From DATGZH01 sp035297265 (GTDB lineage: Bacteria; Actinomycetota; Acidimicrobiia; Acidimicrobiales; RAAP-2), in assembly GCA_035297265.1 (NCBI GenBank), contig DATGZH010000003.1, forward strand, positions 62,001 through 126,000: 64,000 nucleotides of DNA, in the 5' to 3' direction. The position numbers were made by a program, and so were the translations under genes. A model generated the notes under the pieces. That model did no database searches. It saw only the letters and a list, made by a program, of their open reading frames with translations, and had not been told where the DNA came from. Below, piece by piece: positions 42,559-51,856 of this stretch. Numbering within the stretch: position 1 is the first letter of the stretch; each line of letters opens with the position of its first letter.

Positions 42559-44052
42559 TCAGCCGGCCTCGGCGAGCAGCGCGGCGAGCTCTTTCCTCGA
42601 GACCTTCCCGAAGTCGTTGTAGGGGATGTCGTCGACGAAGACGACCCTCTCGGGCAACTTGAAGTTGGCGAGCTTGCCCCGACAGAACGACCGGAGCTCG
42701 TCGGCCGTGGCCGGCGAACGGAGGACCACGGCCACCCCCACCCGGTTCCCCATCTCCTCGTCGGGGACGCCGCCCACGGCCACGTCGGCCACGGCGGGGT
42801 GCTCCCGCAGGACCACTTCGATCTCGAGCGGGGCGAACTTCTCGCCGCCGCGGTTGATGGTGTCGCTGAGCCGTCCGGCCGGATAGAGGTACCCGTCATC
42901 GTCGGCCGAGACCATGTCGCCCGTGCGGAGCCAGCCGGGGGGCGGCGCCGGTCCCGACGGCGGCGCCGCCGGCAGGACGCTCGCCTCGGTCTTCACCCAG
43001 AGCTCCCCGACGGTCCCGGTGGACACGTCCGCACCGCTCACCGGGTCCACGATACGGATCTCCACGCCGGGCATCGGTCGACCGACCGAGGTGAGCTTCT
43101 CGGTCCCATGGTCCTCGGGCATGAGCGTGGTGATCGAGCCGAGCGTCTCGGTCTGGCCGAAGGTGTTCATGAACGCCACCCAGGGCAGGGCGGCCATGGC
43201 CCGGCGGATCAGCTCGGGCGGTGCCGGCGCCGCGCCGTAGGAGATCGCCACGAGGGAGTGCAGGTCGGTCCGGGAGAAGTCTGGGTGCTCGAGGATGCGG
43301 TGCAGCATCGTCGGCACCACGAAGACCGTGTTGACCCGGTGGCGAGCGACGAGCGCCAGCCACTCGCCGGCGTCGAAGCGGTGCTGCACCACGTTGGTGT
43401 CGCCACGCGACAAGGCCACGAGCAGCCCCAGCATCCCCCCGATGTGGACGAGCGGCACGCACATGAGCGCCACCGACGGCGCCACGTCGGCCCGGAACGA
43501 GGGGGCGAAGGCGGCGACTCTCGGGCCGAGCACGCCGTGGGCGAGCGGGACGGGCTTCGGCCGACCGGTGGTGCCGCTCGTGAAGAGCACCGCCGCCTCG
43601 GCTGCCGGGTCCGGGGCAGCCGAGGGCCCGACCGGCGCCACATCGGCCAGCACGTCCTCGTCGCCCAGCACCCTGGCTACGCCGGCCTCCCGGAGCGCCT
43701 CGGCGTAGGCCGGGCCGGCCACCCCTACGGCGTCGGCCTCCGCCACCTCGACGAGGGCCGCCAGCTCGCCCACGGTGAGCCTCGGGTTCATGAGCGCGCA
43801 CGCCGCGCCGACCCGGGCGGCTGCCAGGAGGGCGGCCACCGAGCCCAGGGTGGCGTCGTCGACGAGAGCCAGCCGGGACCCCGGTTCGACGCCGGCGGCG
43901 GCGAGGTTCGCCGCGGCCCGCCCGACGGCGGCTTCGAGCTCGCCGTAGGTCGTGGTCGTCTCGCCGACCACGAGGGCCGGCCGGCCGGGGTCGGCCGCGG
44001 CCAGCCCGGCCACCAGGTCGACGAGCGTGCGGGCTCGAGTTCGGTCGGCCAT
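42559..44052 (-). CDS. AMP-forming acyl-CoA synthetase / fatty acid-CoA ligase
   Basis: 497 residues. Adenylation motifs FTSGTTGRPKPVPL, NTFGQTETLGSIT, WLRTGDMVSADDDGYL, GRLSDTINRGGEKFAPLEIE and the C-terminal Lys region YNDFGKVSRKEL. Activates a carboxylic acid to its CoA thioester; chain length not readable. Starts 4 bp after the stop of the 236-residue protein at 44057, so they form an operon. Not the same subgroup as the acetate/propionate enzyme at 34951. Confidence 0.92.
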   Translation of the reverse strand: MADRTRARTLVDLVAGLAAADPGRPALVVGETTTTYGELEAAVGRAAANLAAAGVEPGSRLALVDDATLGSVAALLAAARVGAACALMNPRLTVGELAALVEVAEADAVGVAGPAYAEALREAGVARVLGDEDVLADVAPVGPSAAPDPAAEAAVLFTSGTTGRPKPVPLAHGVLGPRVAAFAPSFRADVAPSVALMCVPLVHIGGMLGLLVALSRGDTNVVQHRFDAGEWLALVARHRVNTVFVVPTMLHRILEHPDFSRTDLHSLVAISYGAAPAPPELIRRAMAALPWVAFMNTFGQTETLGSITTLMPEDHGTEKLTSVGRPMPGVEIRIVDPVSGADVSTGTVGELWVKTEASVLPAAPPSGPAPPPGWLRTGDMVSADDDGYLYPAGRLSDTINRGGEKFAPLEIEVVLREHPAVADVAVGGVPDEEMGNRVGVAVVLRSPATADELRSFCRGKLANFKLPERVVFVDDIPYNDFGKVSRKELAALLAEAG

Positions 44053-44056
44053 TGCC

Positions 44057-44767
44057 TCAGTTCCTGGGCGACCAGCTCGCGGTGCGGAGCAGCCGGCTCT
44101 CCCACTGGTCACGGTAGGCCAAGGCGTCGATCATCCAGTTCCCCGGCTGCTTCATCGCCGGTGGCGTCTCGTGGGTGAGGAGCCCGAGCAGGGCCCGCTG
44201 GTCGACCACCCGCTGCATGAGGACGACCTCGGTCGGGTGCCCCGCGCCGAACACCGGCTGGAACGCCGCCTCGATCTCGATGAGCGCGTTGCCCTGCTCC
44301 TTCGACCGGCCGAGGGTCGCCTGGTGGTAGAGCGTGCCCGCCGCCTCGAGGTAGGCCGGCAAGCCGCCCCGGAACGGCCAGACGGTGTCTTCCATGTAGA
44401 CGGTCAGCTGGCGCTCGCCCGACGTGGGCACGGTGGCCAGGTCGACCTCTTGGATCGGCGACCAGGGCACCGGGGCGAGGATCTTGGCCGTCGACCCGTG
44501 GCGCATGGCGTCCACCTGGGCCGCCCAGGACCGGAGGTCACCGTCGAGGAGGCGCCGCGAGAGACCGTGCCAGGCGGCCCCGTCGCGGACGGCGGTGATC
44601 GTGACCACCACGTAGGCGGCACCGCTCCCGTGGGCCAGACGGAGATACCAGAGCAGCCGAGCGTCGTCGGTCTCGGCCAGTGTGGGCATCCAGCCCTCCC
44701 GGTAGGCCTCGTCGAACTCGTCTTCCTGCTCACCCACCACCCGGTGGACCTCGTGCACGAACAACAC
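44057..44767 (-). CDS. Conserved hypothetical protein, probable two-domain dimeric alpha/beta-barrel
   Basis: 236 residues from the GTG at 44767, chosen for the GGGAGG seven bases upstream. MLFVHEVHRVVGEQEDEFDE begins like NIPSNAP or ABM-type ferredoxin-like folds, and VVVTITAVRDGAAWHGLSRR and the second half (ALIEIEAAFQPVFGAGHPTE) repeat the pattern. WHGLSRR and the paired aromatic residues suggest a small-molecule pocket. The downstream ligase suggests a role in the same acid-activation pathway (inference). Function unknown. Confidence 0.7.
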   Translation of the reverse strand: MLFVHEVHRVVGEQEDEFDEAYREGWMPTLAETDDARLLWYLRLAHGSGAAYVVVTITAVRDGAAWHGLSRRLLDGDLRSWAAQVDAMRHGSTAKILAPVPWSPIQEVDLATVPTSGERQLTVYMEDTVWPFRGGLPAYLEAAGTLYHQATLGRSKEQGNALIEIEAAFQPVFGAGHPTEVVLMQRVVDQRALLGLLTHETPPAMKQPGNWMIDALAYRDQWESRLLRTASWSPRN

Positions 44768-44870
44768 GTCAACGCCTCCCTCTCGACCTCTGCCTCCCGA
44801 CGGCCGCGGCCGACCGGAGAGACCGTAGCGAGCGCCGCCCCGGGCCCGCAGGTGCCGGGCCCTCTGCTCC

Positions 44871-46334
44871 TCAGAGCTGGGCCCGGCGGCGCTTCGATCC
44901 GTCGAGGACGGGGGGCGGGGTGTGGCTCCAGGAGCGTCGTGGGAGCTCCCCCCGGTCACGCTCGTCGGTCAGGGCCAGCAGGCGCTCGTAGCGGCGCCGC
45001 ACGTCCCTCCGGTCCTCGGCCTCGGGGACCGACTCGTCCGAGGCGCGCATCACCATGTCCGCCTGGCGCACGAGGACCCGCCGCTGCTCGGTGGTGGCGG
45101 TGTACTCGATCACGTGGGCCAGCCCGTCCATGAGCCGGATGAGCACGGCGGGCATCCCGCGGGCCGACTGACGGATCTTGTCGAAGGCCCGGTTGGCCAT
45201 GCGGGCGTAGCTCGGGTCGAACTCGATCAGCCGGATGGCCCCGTAGCGGTCGCGATAGACGCCCTCGACCAGCACCCGCCCCGAGATCTTGCACATCCCG
45301 TCCGAGAGCCAGTCGATGCAGGTGAGGGCGGTGAACGTGTCGTTCACCGCCGGAGACAGGGCCCGGATGGCGATCTCGGCCAGCTGGTCGATCGGAAACA
45401 CCGGGTCCTGGGCGATGGTGCGATGCGGGCCGGTGATGTGGGCCCGGGTCAGGGCGGCGGACACGGCGAAGGCGGCGCTCTCGGGCCAGACCGTGGCCAG
45501 CGGCCGGCCGGCAACGACGAAGTGGCCCGGTCGGTGGGCCAGCCGGATGACCGCGTCGGTGTCGGTGGCGATGTCGATCAGCTGGGCGTAGCCGACGAAC
45601 TGGAGGTAACCGCTCGTGGTCGCCGGTACCGCCACGCCCTCCTCGTCGAGGAAGGCGCCCAGCTGCTCAACGCTCGGGCCCGGCAGCCGCTCGTCATGCG
45701 GCTCGGCTGACACCGGCGTCGGGAACTCGGCGTCGATGGCCCGGCCGAGGTCCCGGGCCACCCGGGCGATGACCTCGGGGAGCTGGATGGTCTTGGCCAC
45801 GTGGTGGATGAAGTAGATGAGGAACGCGATGTCGACGAGCATGAGGACGAGCGAGACCGTGATCGAGATGTGCGGCACGAAGACCTTGTGGGGCTCGGTC
45901 GTGATCGAGGCGAGGGCCAGCACCGAGTAGACGAAGGACGCGACGAACACGCCGAGCGTCAGCTGGGTCCCCACGTCCCGGATGAAGTTGCGCAACATCC
46001 GGGGCCCGAACTGCTGGGAGGCGAGCGTGAGGGCCAGGATCGTGATGGAGAACACCACGCCGACCACGGTGATCACCGCGGCGGCGATGCCGATGAGGAC
46101 GGCCCGTCCGGCGTCGGGGCTCCCTGTCCGCAACCACCAGGGCAGGGAGAAGTCGCCGCGGAAGGCGGCCTGGTCGAGCTGGTAGGTGACGAGGAAGAGC
46201 CCGACCGCCGCCACCACGCACAGCACCGGGACCAGCCACAGCGTGGTCATGAGCGACTCCCGGCGCCAGCTCGGGAGGCGCCGGCGGGCCCGGCTCCCGG
46301 GCGGGCCGTTCAGGTCGTGGGCGGGTGGTGCCAT
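44871..46334 (-). CDS. DUF2254 family integral membrane protein
   Basis: 487 residues. Four N-terminal membrane helices (LWLVPVLCVVAAVGLFLV, AVLIGIAAAVITVVGVVFSI, TLGVFVASFVYSVLALASI, ITVSLVLMLVDIAFLIYFI), then a large soluble domain with DIATDTDAVIRLAHRPGHFV and IAIRALSPAVNDTFTALTCI, the DUF2254 hallmark ALSPAxNDP-like segment. No function is established. Divergent from the aldo/keto reductase gene at 46469. ATG 46334 starts the conserved N-terminus. Confidence 0.9.
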   Translation of the reverse strand: MAPPAHDLNGPPGSRARRRLPSWRRESLMTTLWLVPVLCVVAAVGLFLVTYQLDQAAFRGDFSLPWWLRTGSPDAGRAVLIGIAAAVITVVGVVFSITILALTLASQQFGPRMLRNFIRDVGTQLTLGVFVASFVYSVLALASITTEPHKVFVPHISITVSLVLMLVDIAFLIYFIHHVAKTIQLPEVIARVARDLGRAIDAEFPTPVSAEPHDERLPGPSVEQLGAFLDEEGVAVPATTSGYLQFVGYAQLIDIATDTDAVIRLAHRPGHFVVAGRPLATVWPESAAFAVSAALTRAHITGPHRTIAQDPVFPIDQLAEIAIRALSPAVNDTFTALTCIDWLSDGMCKISGRVLVEGVYRDRYGAIRLIEFDPSYARMANRAFDKIRQSARGMPAVLIRLMDGLAHVIEYTATTEQRRVLVRQADMVMRASDESVPEAEDRRDVRRRYERLLALTDERDRGELPRRSWSHTPPPVLDGSKRRRAQL

Positions 46335-46456
46335 CTCGGTCCTCGAGTCGTCGTTTCGTTGTCGCCGACCAGGCTTCCCGGCACGCCGCCGCCAGCATAC
46401 GGGCTGGCCCCGGCCGAGGTCCGCCGTCGGCCCGACGAGACCCCGGGGGCCCGGCG

Positions 46457-46469
46457 TAACGTCGGGGCA
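46457..46469 (+). promoter_or_regulatory. Leaderless promoter of the aldo/keto reductase gene
   Basis: TAACGT (46457-46462) stands 6 nt before the ATG at 46469 and no ribosome-binding site is present. This is the same geometry as at 998 and 2016. Confidence 0.5.
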
Positions 46470-47506
46470 TGGACTACAGGACACTCGGCCGCACCGGCAT
46501 CAAGGCGAGCCCCTTCTGCCTGGGGACCATGATGTTCGGGCGCTTCGGCAACCCCGACCACGACGACTGCGTCCGGATCATCCACACCGCCCTCGACGCG
46601 GGCATCAACTTCGTCGACACCGCCGACATCTACTCGATCGGCGAGTCCGAAGAGATCGTCGGGCTGGCCCTGCGGGGGCGCCGCGACGACGTCGTGCTGG
46701 CCACGAAGTTCCACAACCCGATGGGTCAGGACCCGAACATGGCCGGGAACTCCCGGCGCTGGATCCACCGGGCGGTCGAGGACAGCCTCCGCCGTCTCCA
46801 CACCGACTACATCGACCTCTACCAGGTCCACCGGCCGGACCCGACCACCGACATCGACGACACGCTGGGCGCGCTCTCCGACCTCGTCCACGCCGGCAAG
46901 GTCCGGGTCATCGGCACGTCGACCTTCCCGGCGCACGAGATCGTCGAGGCCCAGTGGGTGGCCGAGCGCCGGGGCCGGGAGCGGTTCCGCAGCGAGCAGC
47001 CCCCGTACTCGATCTTCGTCCGGGGGATCGAGGCGCACGTGCTGCCGGTGTGCGCGAGCTACGGGATCGGCGTGATCCCGTGGAGCCCGCTCGCCGGCGG
47101 CTGGCTCACCGGCCGCTACCGGCGGGGCCAGGAGGTCCCGAAAGAGGGGCGGGCCCGGTTCCTGCCGGAGCGCTTCGACCCGGCCCGCCCGGTCAACCAG
47201 CGCAAGGCCGACCTGGTCGAGGACCTCCTCAAGGTGGCGAGCGACGCCGGGTGCTCGCTCGTCCACCTCGCCCTCGCCTTCGTGCTGCACCACCCCGTCG
47301 TCACCTCGGCGATCATCGGTCCGAGGACCATGGAACAGCTCGTCGACCAGCTGCCGGCGACGGAGGTCCGCCTCGACGAGGCCACCCTCGACCGCATCGA
47401 CGAGCTGGTGCCGCCGGGCACGAACGTCGACCCCGACGCCGCGTGGGTACCGCCGTCGCTGGCCAACCGAGCGCTGCGTCGGCGGGCACCTCGACCGAAC
47501 GCCTAA
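46469..47506 (+). CDS. Aldo/keto reductase
   Basis: 345 residues, (beta/alpha)8 NADPH-dependent reductase. DAGINFVDTADIYSIGESEE contains catalytic Asp and Tyr; the Lys is in VLATKFHNPMG and the His in YIDLYQVHRPDP. AIIGPRTMEQLVDQLPATEV is the cofactor-phosphate region. Closest in style to YajO/Tas-like members. Reduces carbonyls; substrate unknown. Monocistronic. Confidence 0.92.
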   Translation: MDYRTLGRTGIKASPFCLGTMMFGRFGNPDHDDCVRIIHTALDAGINFVDTADIYSIGESEEIVGLALRGRRDDVVLATKFHNPMGQDPNMAGNSRRWIHRAVEDSLRRLHTDYIDLYQVHRPDPTTDIDDTLGALSDLVHAGKVRVIGTSTFPAHEIVEAQWVAERRGRERFRSEQPPYSIFVRGIEAHVLPVCASYGIGVIPWSPLAGGWLTGRYRRGQEVPKEGRARFLPERFDPARPVNQRKADLVEDLLKVASDAGCSLVHLALAFVLHHPVVTSAIIGPRTMEQLVDQLPATEVRLDEATLDRIDELVPPGTNVDPDAAWVPPSLANRALRRRAPRPNA

Positions 47507-47624
47507 GGGCGCCCTCCACCGGCGCCGGGGGTGGGGCGATCCCCTAACGCTTCCCTCATGACTGTCGCGGGCCCTGCTCACAGCCGTCGCCGACGATGGC
47601 CGGGATGGCTCACCGGAGCTCGGG

Positions 47625-48947
47625 TTGACGACGGCGAGCGCGTCCCTCGCCCACCTGCTGCGCCGGTCGGGTTTCGGGGCGACGGCGGCGGAGATGACGG
47701 CGGCCGAGCAGGCGGGGTATGCGGCCACCGCGGAACGGTTGCTCGCCGGCCTCGGTGCTCCCGACCACGGCGCCGCGGCCATCGCGACACCCACGTTCGC
47801 CCCTCTGCCGACCGACCTCGGCCAGCTCCGCAGCGATCCGTCCGCCCGCAAGAGCTTCACCCAGCAGCTCGCCCTGGAGCACCGCCAGCTCGTGGCCTGG
47901 TGGCTGGCCCGCATGGTCGCCACCACGAACCCTCTCGCCGAGAAGCTCACGTTCCTCCTCCACGGGCACTTCCCGACCGCCATCTCCAAGGTCCGGTTCC
48001 CCCAGTTCATGTACGGGCAGAACGAGCTGTTCCGCACGCAGGGCGCCGGCGCCTTCGACGCGCTGACCCAGGCGGTGGCGGTCGACCCCGCCATGCTGAT
48101 CTGGCTCGACGCCTCCTCGGACAAGGCCAGCGACCCCAACGAGAACTTCGCCCGTGAGCTCATGGAGCGCTTCACCATGGGTATCGGGACCTACACGGAG
48201 GACGACGTCCGGGCGGCGTCCTACGCCTTCACCGGGTGGCGACTCGACCGGCTGACGGGTGAGTTCACCATCGACCAACAGGAGCACAGCCCGGCACCCC
48301 AGACGTTCCTCGGCGTGCCCGGGGTCAGCACGGGCCAGCAGGTCATCGACATCGTCACCCATTCGGGGGCCTCCGCCCGGTTCGTCCCTGCGGCGTTCTG
48401 GAGCCACCTCGCCACACCCGTCACGGTCGACGACCCAGTGGTCGACGACCTGACGGCGGCCTACCACCCGGACCTCGACGTGACCTCGCTCCTCCGGGCC
48501 ATCTTCTCCCACCCCGACTTCACGTCCCCGGGCGTCACGGGCGGCCTCGTGAAACAGCCGGTCGAGTACGTCGTCGGAGCCCTGCGGGCCTTCGGCGTCG
48601 ACGGGACGGCGCTCGCCTCCCGACCCGACGGTGTCCTCGAGGTGCTGACCGGTCTCGGCCAGCTGCTCTTCGACCCGCCGAGCGTCGGCGGTTGGGGCCA
48701 GAACGAGTACTGGCTCTCGACCGCCGCGGCCCTCACCCGCTGGCAGTTCGCCGGCCGGCTGACCACCCTCGTCGACCTCTCCCCCGTGGCCGACGCCGCA
48801 CCGAATGCCCGCGTGGACGCCGTGGCCGAGCTCCTCGCCGTCGACACGTGGTCGACAGCCACGGCCGAGGCCCTCCGCCGGGCCGGCGGCGACCCGACCC
48901 TCCTCGTGACGCTGGCCCTCGTCTCGCCCGAGTACGTGAGCAACTGA
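47625..48947 (+). CDS. DUF1800 family protein
   Basis: 440 residues from a TTG at 47625. LAHLLRRSGFGATAAEMTAA is the DUF1800 N-terminal motif; WWLARMVATTNPLAEKLTFL with LHGHFPTA, DPNENFARELMERFTMGIG and YTEDDVRAASYAFTGWRLD are its core, and FDPPSVGGWGQNEYWL its end. DUF1800 proteins nearly always pair with DUF1501, as here: the stop overlaps the next start by one base (TGATG). Function unknown; the pair is often exported and linked to extracellular polymer handling. No clear signal peptide on this subunit. Confidence 0.93.
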   Translation: MTTASASLAHLLRRSGFGATAAEMTAAEQAGYAATAERLLAGLGAPDHGAAAIATPTFAPLPTDLGQLRSDPSARKSFTQQLALEHRQLVAWWLARMVATTNPLAEKLTFLLHGHFPTAISKVRFPQFMYGQNELFRTQGAGAFDALTQAVAVDPAMLIWLDASSDKASDPNENFARELMERFTMGIGTYTEDDVRAASYAFTGWRLDRLTGEFTIDQQEHSPAPQTFLGVPGVSTGQQVIDIVTHSGASARFVPAAFWSHLATPVTVDDPVVDDLTAAYHPDLDVTSLLRAIFSHPDFTSPGVTGGLVKQPVEYVVGALRAFGVDGTALASRPDGVLEVLTGLGQLLFDPPSVGGWGQNEYWLSTAAALTRWQFAGRLTTLVDLSPVADAAPNARVDAVAELLAVDTWSTATAEALRRAGGDPTLLVTLALVSPEYVSN

Positions 48948-50281
48948 TGGGACCGGACCCCTTCACGGCGGTCCCGACGAGCGGCCCCGGCCGGGGCGGC
49001 GGGCTCAGCCGACGCCAGTTCCTCGCACTGGCCGGCGGCATGGGGGCGATCGGGGCGATCGGCGGGCTCGTCGGCTGGCCGCGGGTCGTGGATCTCGTGA
49101 CCCCGCCGGGGACGGCCGGGGCGACGCGCCCGAGCGGACGGACCCTTGTCCTCGTGACCCTCTACGGGGGCAACGACGGGCTGAACACGGTGGTCCCCTA
49201 CGAGGACCCGCACTACGAGTCGGCCCGGGGCCTGCTCGCCCTCGACCCGCACACCGTCCTCCCGCTGGCCGACGGCTTCGGACTCCACCCGCAGATGACC
49301 GGGCTCGAGCGTCTGTTCCGAGAGGGCCGGTTGGCCGTGGTCCACGGGGTCGGCTTCGCCAACCCGAACTACAGCCATTTCCAGTCGATGGACATCTGGC
49401 AGAGCGGCCAGACCGACCCGACCTCGTCGGGCTGGCTCGGTCGGTGGCTCGACGCCACGGGATCCGACCCGCTCCGGGCGGTGGCCGTCGGACCGACCGC
49501 CCCGACCGTCCTCACGGGCGAGCGGGTGCAGGGGGCGGCCCTCCCGCTCGGACCGCTCGTCCTCCCGGGTGGACCGACCGAACAGTCCCTCTACCGCGCC
49601 ATGGCCCGCACCGGGAAGGGCGAACCGACGCTGGCGTCACTCACCGCGGCCTCCGCGGGCGACCTCCTCACCGTCAACGACCGCCTCGGACCGATCCTCG
49701 GCCGCACCGCCACGGCCAACCCACTCCATCGGCCGACGACGGGTACGCCCGCCTCGGGCGAGGCGTCGCTCGGCATCGCCAACGGCGGCGGGGGGCTGTC
49801 AAGCCCCGGGGTGCTGGCCTCCCAGCTGAGCCTGGTGGCCAACCTGATCCTGGCCGACGCCCCGCCCGAGGTCTACAGCGTCGAACTCGGGGGGTTCGAC
49901 ACCCACGCCGACCAGACACCGACCCAGGACAAGCTGTTGAGTGAGCTCGACACCGCGGTCAGCGCCTTCGTCGACGCCATGAGCACCACCGCCCGGGGCA
50001 AGGAGACGATCGTCTTCGTCTACTCCGAGTTCGGTCGGCGGGTGGCGGGCAACGCCAGCGCCGGGAGCGACCACGGCTGGGCCAACGTGGTCCTCGTCGC
50101 CGGCCATCCGGTCAAGGGCGGGTTCTACGGCGAACCCCCGAGCCTGACCACCCTCTCGGAGGGCAATCTCGTCTTCACCACCGATTTCCGGGCCACCTAC
50201 GCCACCCTCCTCGACCAGGTCCTGGGCGTCGACCCCCGCTCGTTCCTCGGGGTCAGCCCCCGGCCGATCGCCTTCGTCTGA
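48947..50281 (+). CDS. DUF1501 family protein with Tat signal
   Basis: 444 residues. Twin-arginine signal SRRQFLALAGGMGAIGAIGG (about 20-39), then TLVLVTLYGGNDGLNTVVPY and VVHGVGFANPNYSHFQSMDI, VELGGFDTHADQTPTQDKLL and VFVYSEFGRRVAGN...SDHGWAN: the alkaline-phosphatase/sulfatase-like fold with metal-binding Asp/His typical of DUF1501. Exported folded, possibly together with DUF1800. Substrate unknown. Hairpin-rich sequence follows before the GH43-like gene. Confidence 0.94.
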   Translation: MGPDPFTAVPTSGPGRGGGLSRRQFLALAGGMGAIGAIGGLVGWPRVVDLVTPPGTAGATRPSGRTLVLVTLYGGNDGLNTVVPYEDPHYESARGLLALDPHTVLPLADGFGLHPQMTGLERLFREGRLAVVHGVGFANPNYSHFQSMDIWQSGQTDPTSSGWLGRWLDATGSDPLRAVAVGPTAPTVLTGERVQGAALPLGPLVLPGGPTEQSLYRAMARTGKGEPTLASLTAASAGDLLTVNDRLGPILGRTATANPLHRPTTGTPASGEASLGIANGGGGLSSPGVLASQLSLVANLILADAPPEVYSVELGGFDTHADQTPTQDKLLSELDTAVSAFVDAMSTTARGKETIVFVYSEFGRRVAGNASAGSDHGWANVVLVAGHPVKGGFYGEPPSLTTLSEGNLVFTTDFRATYATLLDQVLGVDPRSFLGVSPRPIAFV

Positions 50282-50344
50282 CCGAGGCCGGCGGCGCGGC
50301 TCTTGCGCCGAGCCCGGCGGTCGCCGATGCTCCTTGCGTAGGAG

Positions 50345-50387
50345 GGCGCCCGCCGCCACCCCTCGGGCGGGCCAGGCGACGGGCGCC
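50345..50387 (+). promoter_or_regulatory. Structured leader hairpin upstream of the GH43-like gene
   Basis: GGCGCCCG (50345-50352) is complementary to CGGGCGCC (50380-50387), enclosing CCCTCGGGCGGG which can form an inner stem. It ends 15 nt before the GTG at 50403. It may be the terminator of the DUF1800/DUF1501 operon or a translational control hairpin. Confidence 0.35.
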
Positions 50388-50402
50388 GGAAGGACGCAGG
50401 TC

Positions 50403-51686
50403 GTGTCGGCGGCACTGGACACCGCAGTCGAACCCCACGCGAGCCGGGGCGACCCCGCCCGGGTCGGTCCGGTCGAGGACATGGACGACCCGATCCAAGG
50501 GTCGCCGGAGGTCGGTGTCCGCCGGTCCGGCGGTCGGGGGGCGGGCTTCGAGGCGGCCGGGGCGCTCCTGGCCGTCCTCCTCTCGCTCGGCGTCGTCGGC
50601 GCCGGGGCCGCGGTCGTCGACCACCGGTCGGCTCCGGCCATCCACGACCCGGCTATCTCGCGGCGGGCCGTTCCCCTGCCCGCCCCGGTCGCCGTGCCCG
50701 TGGCCCCGGTGCGGTTGTTCGAACCGGCGCTCATCGTCACGCCGTTCGCCAACGCCCCGGACCCGTTCGTCCTCGTCGTCGGGCACGAGTACCTGCTCTT
50801 CTCGTCCGAGACCTCGCTCCGCTCGCCGGCCATCGCCCTCCGGGTCTCCGGCGATCCGGACTTCTGGACCGGGCCGGTGACCGACCCGTTGCCCGTCCTA
50901 CCGAGGTGGGCGGCCGGTGGGGCGACCTGGGCCCCCGACGTCCGATTCGTGGACCATCGCTACGTCATGTGGTTCACCGCCCTGCTCGGCGGCTCCAACC
51001 CGCCGATGGAGTGCATCGGCGACGCCACGTCGACCGACCCGATCGGTCCGTACCACCCGTTGCCTCGACCACTCGAGTGCCAGCTCGGCCAGCGCGGCTC
51101 CATCGACTCCCGCACGTTCGTCGACCGCTCGGGCCACCTGTGGATGGACTGGAAGAACGACGAGAACGCCGACGTCAACGGGACCAGCCACACCACCATC
51201 TACGCCGAGCGGCTCTCGTCCGACGGTCTCGCCCTCGTCGGTCACCCGGTGGCCATCCTCCGGGCCAACCAGCCGTGGGAGGGGCGCATCGTCGAGGCCC
51301 CCGACATGGTGCGCGCCGACGGCCACGACTGGCTCTTCTATTCGGGCAACTGGTTCAACCAGCCGACCTACGCGCTCGGCGTGGCCGAATGCGCCGGTCC
51401 GGCCGGGCCGTGCACCAAGCCGCTCGACGGGCCGTGGCTCGCCTCCAACTTCGAAGGTGCCGGGCCCGGCGAATGCTCGATCTTCGCTGGGCCCGGAAGA
51501 TGGTGGATGGTCTATTCGCCGCTCTCGGTCCGCTACCGCACTTTCACGCCCCGACCGGTCGCCCTGCTCCACCTGGGCTTCTCGGCCGACGGTCCCTACG
51601 TCATCGCCCCGGTCGAACCAGGGGCGCCGAGGTCCACGACGGTCGACGCCGTGCCGTTCGCCGGTCATCGCCTCCCACCGCCCTAG
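50403..51686 (+). CDS. Secreted/membrane-anchored GH43-like five-bladed beta-propeller protein
   Basis: 427 residues (GTG 50403; ATG 50481 is an alternative with GAGG nearby). Hydrophobic anchor or signal AAGALLAVLLSLGVVGAGAAVV, then the GH43-type blade starts NAPDPFVLVVGHEYLLFSS, TWAPDVRFVDHRYVMWFTAL, SIDSRTFVDRSGHLWMDWKN and GRIVEAPDMVRADGHDWLFY. The DP-F, APD and E-AP-D residues fit the three acidic catalytic positions of GH43. Probably arabinan or xylan type activity at the surface, but distant homologues act on other glycans. Confidence 0.75.
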   Translation: MSAALDTAVEPHASRGDPARVGPVEDMDDPIQGSPEVGVRRSGGRGAGFEAAGALLAVLLSLGVVGAGAAVVDHRSAPAIHDPAISRRAVPLPAPVAVPVAPVRLFEPALIVTPFANAPDPFVLVVGHEYLLFSSETSLRSPAIALRVSGDPDFWTGPVTDPLPVLPRWAAGGATWAPDVRFVDHRYVMWFTALLGGSNPPMECIGDATSTDPIGPYHPLPRPLECQLGQRGSIDSRTFVDRSGHLWMDWKNDENADVNGTSHTTIYAERLSSDGLALVGHPVAILRANQPWEGRIVEAPDMVRADGHDWLFYSGNWFNQPTYALGVAECAGPAGPCTKPLDGPWLASNFEGAGPGECSIFAGPGRWWMVYSPLSVRYRTFTPRPVALLHLGFSADGPYVIAPVEPGAPRSTTVDAVPFAGHRLPPP

Positions 51687-51710
51687 CCGGTCCGGCGAAC
51701 CGCGGCCTTT

Positions 51711-51724
51711 GGGTCCAAAGACCC
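51711..51724. promoter_or_regulatory. Inverted repeat GGGTC-CAAA-GACCC (DevR-like box), copy 1
   Basis: Perfect 5-bp arms around CAAA, 132 nt upstream of the LuxR-type gene and 24 nt after the GH43-like stop. An almost identical element occurs at 57986-58003. The overall form (GGG-x-C, four A/T-rich bases, G-x-CCC) resembles the NarL/LuxR-family DevR/DosR box but with T/A in place of A/T inside the arms. Confidence 0.45.
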
Positions 51725-51856
51725 TGGTCGGCCGAGCCGCCCCATGCGAACTTTGATCGGATGATTGCGCGCCGCTCCTCGAGCACCCAGGCAAGGCGGG
51801 GAACGTCACCTGGCCAATGGGCGTCCGGCCGGGATACAGACTAGACAAGGCCGGTC

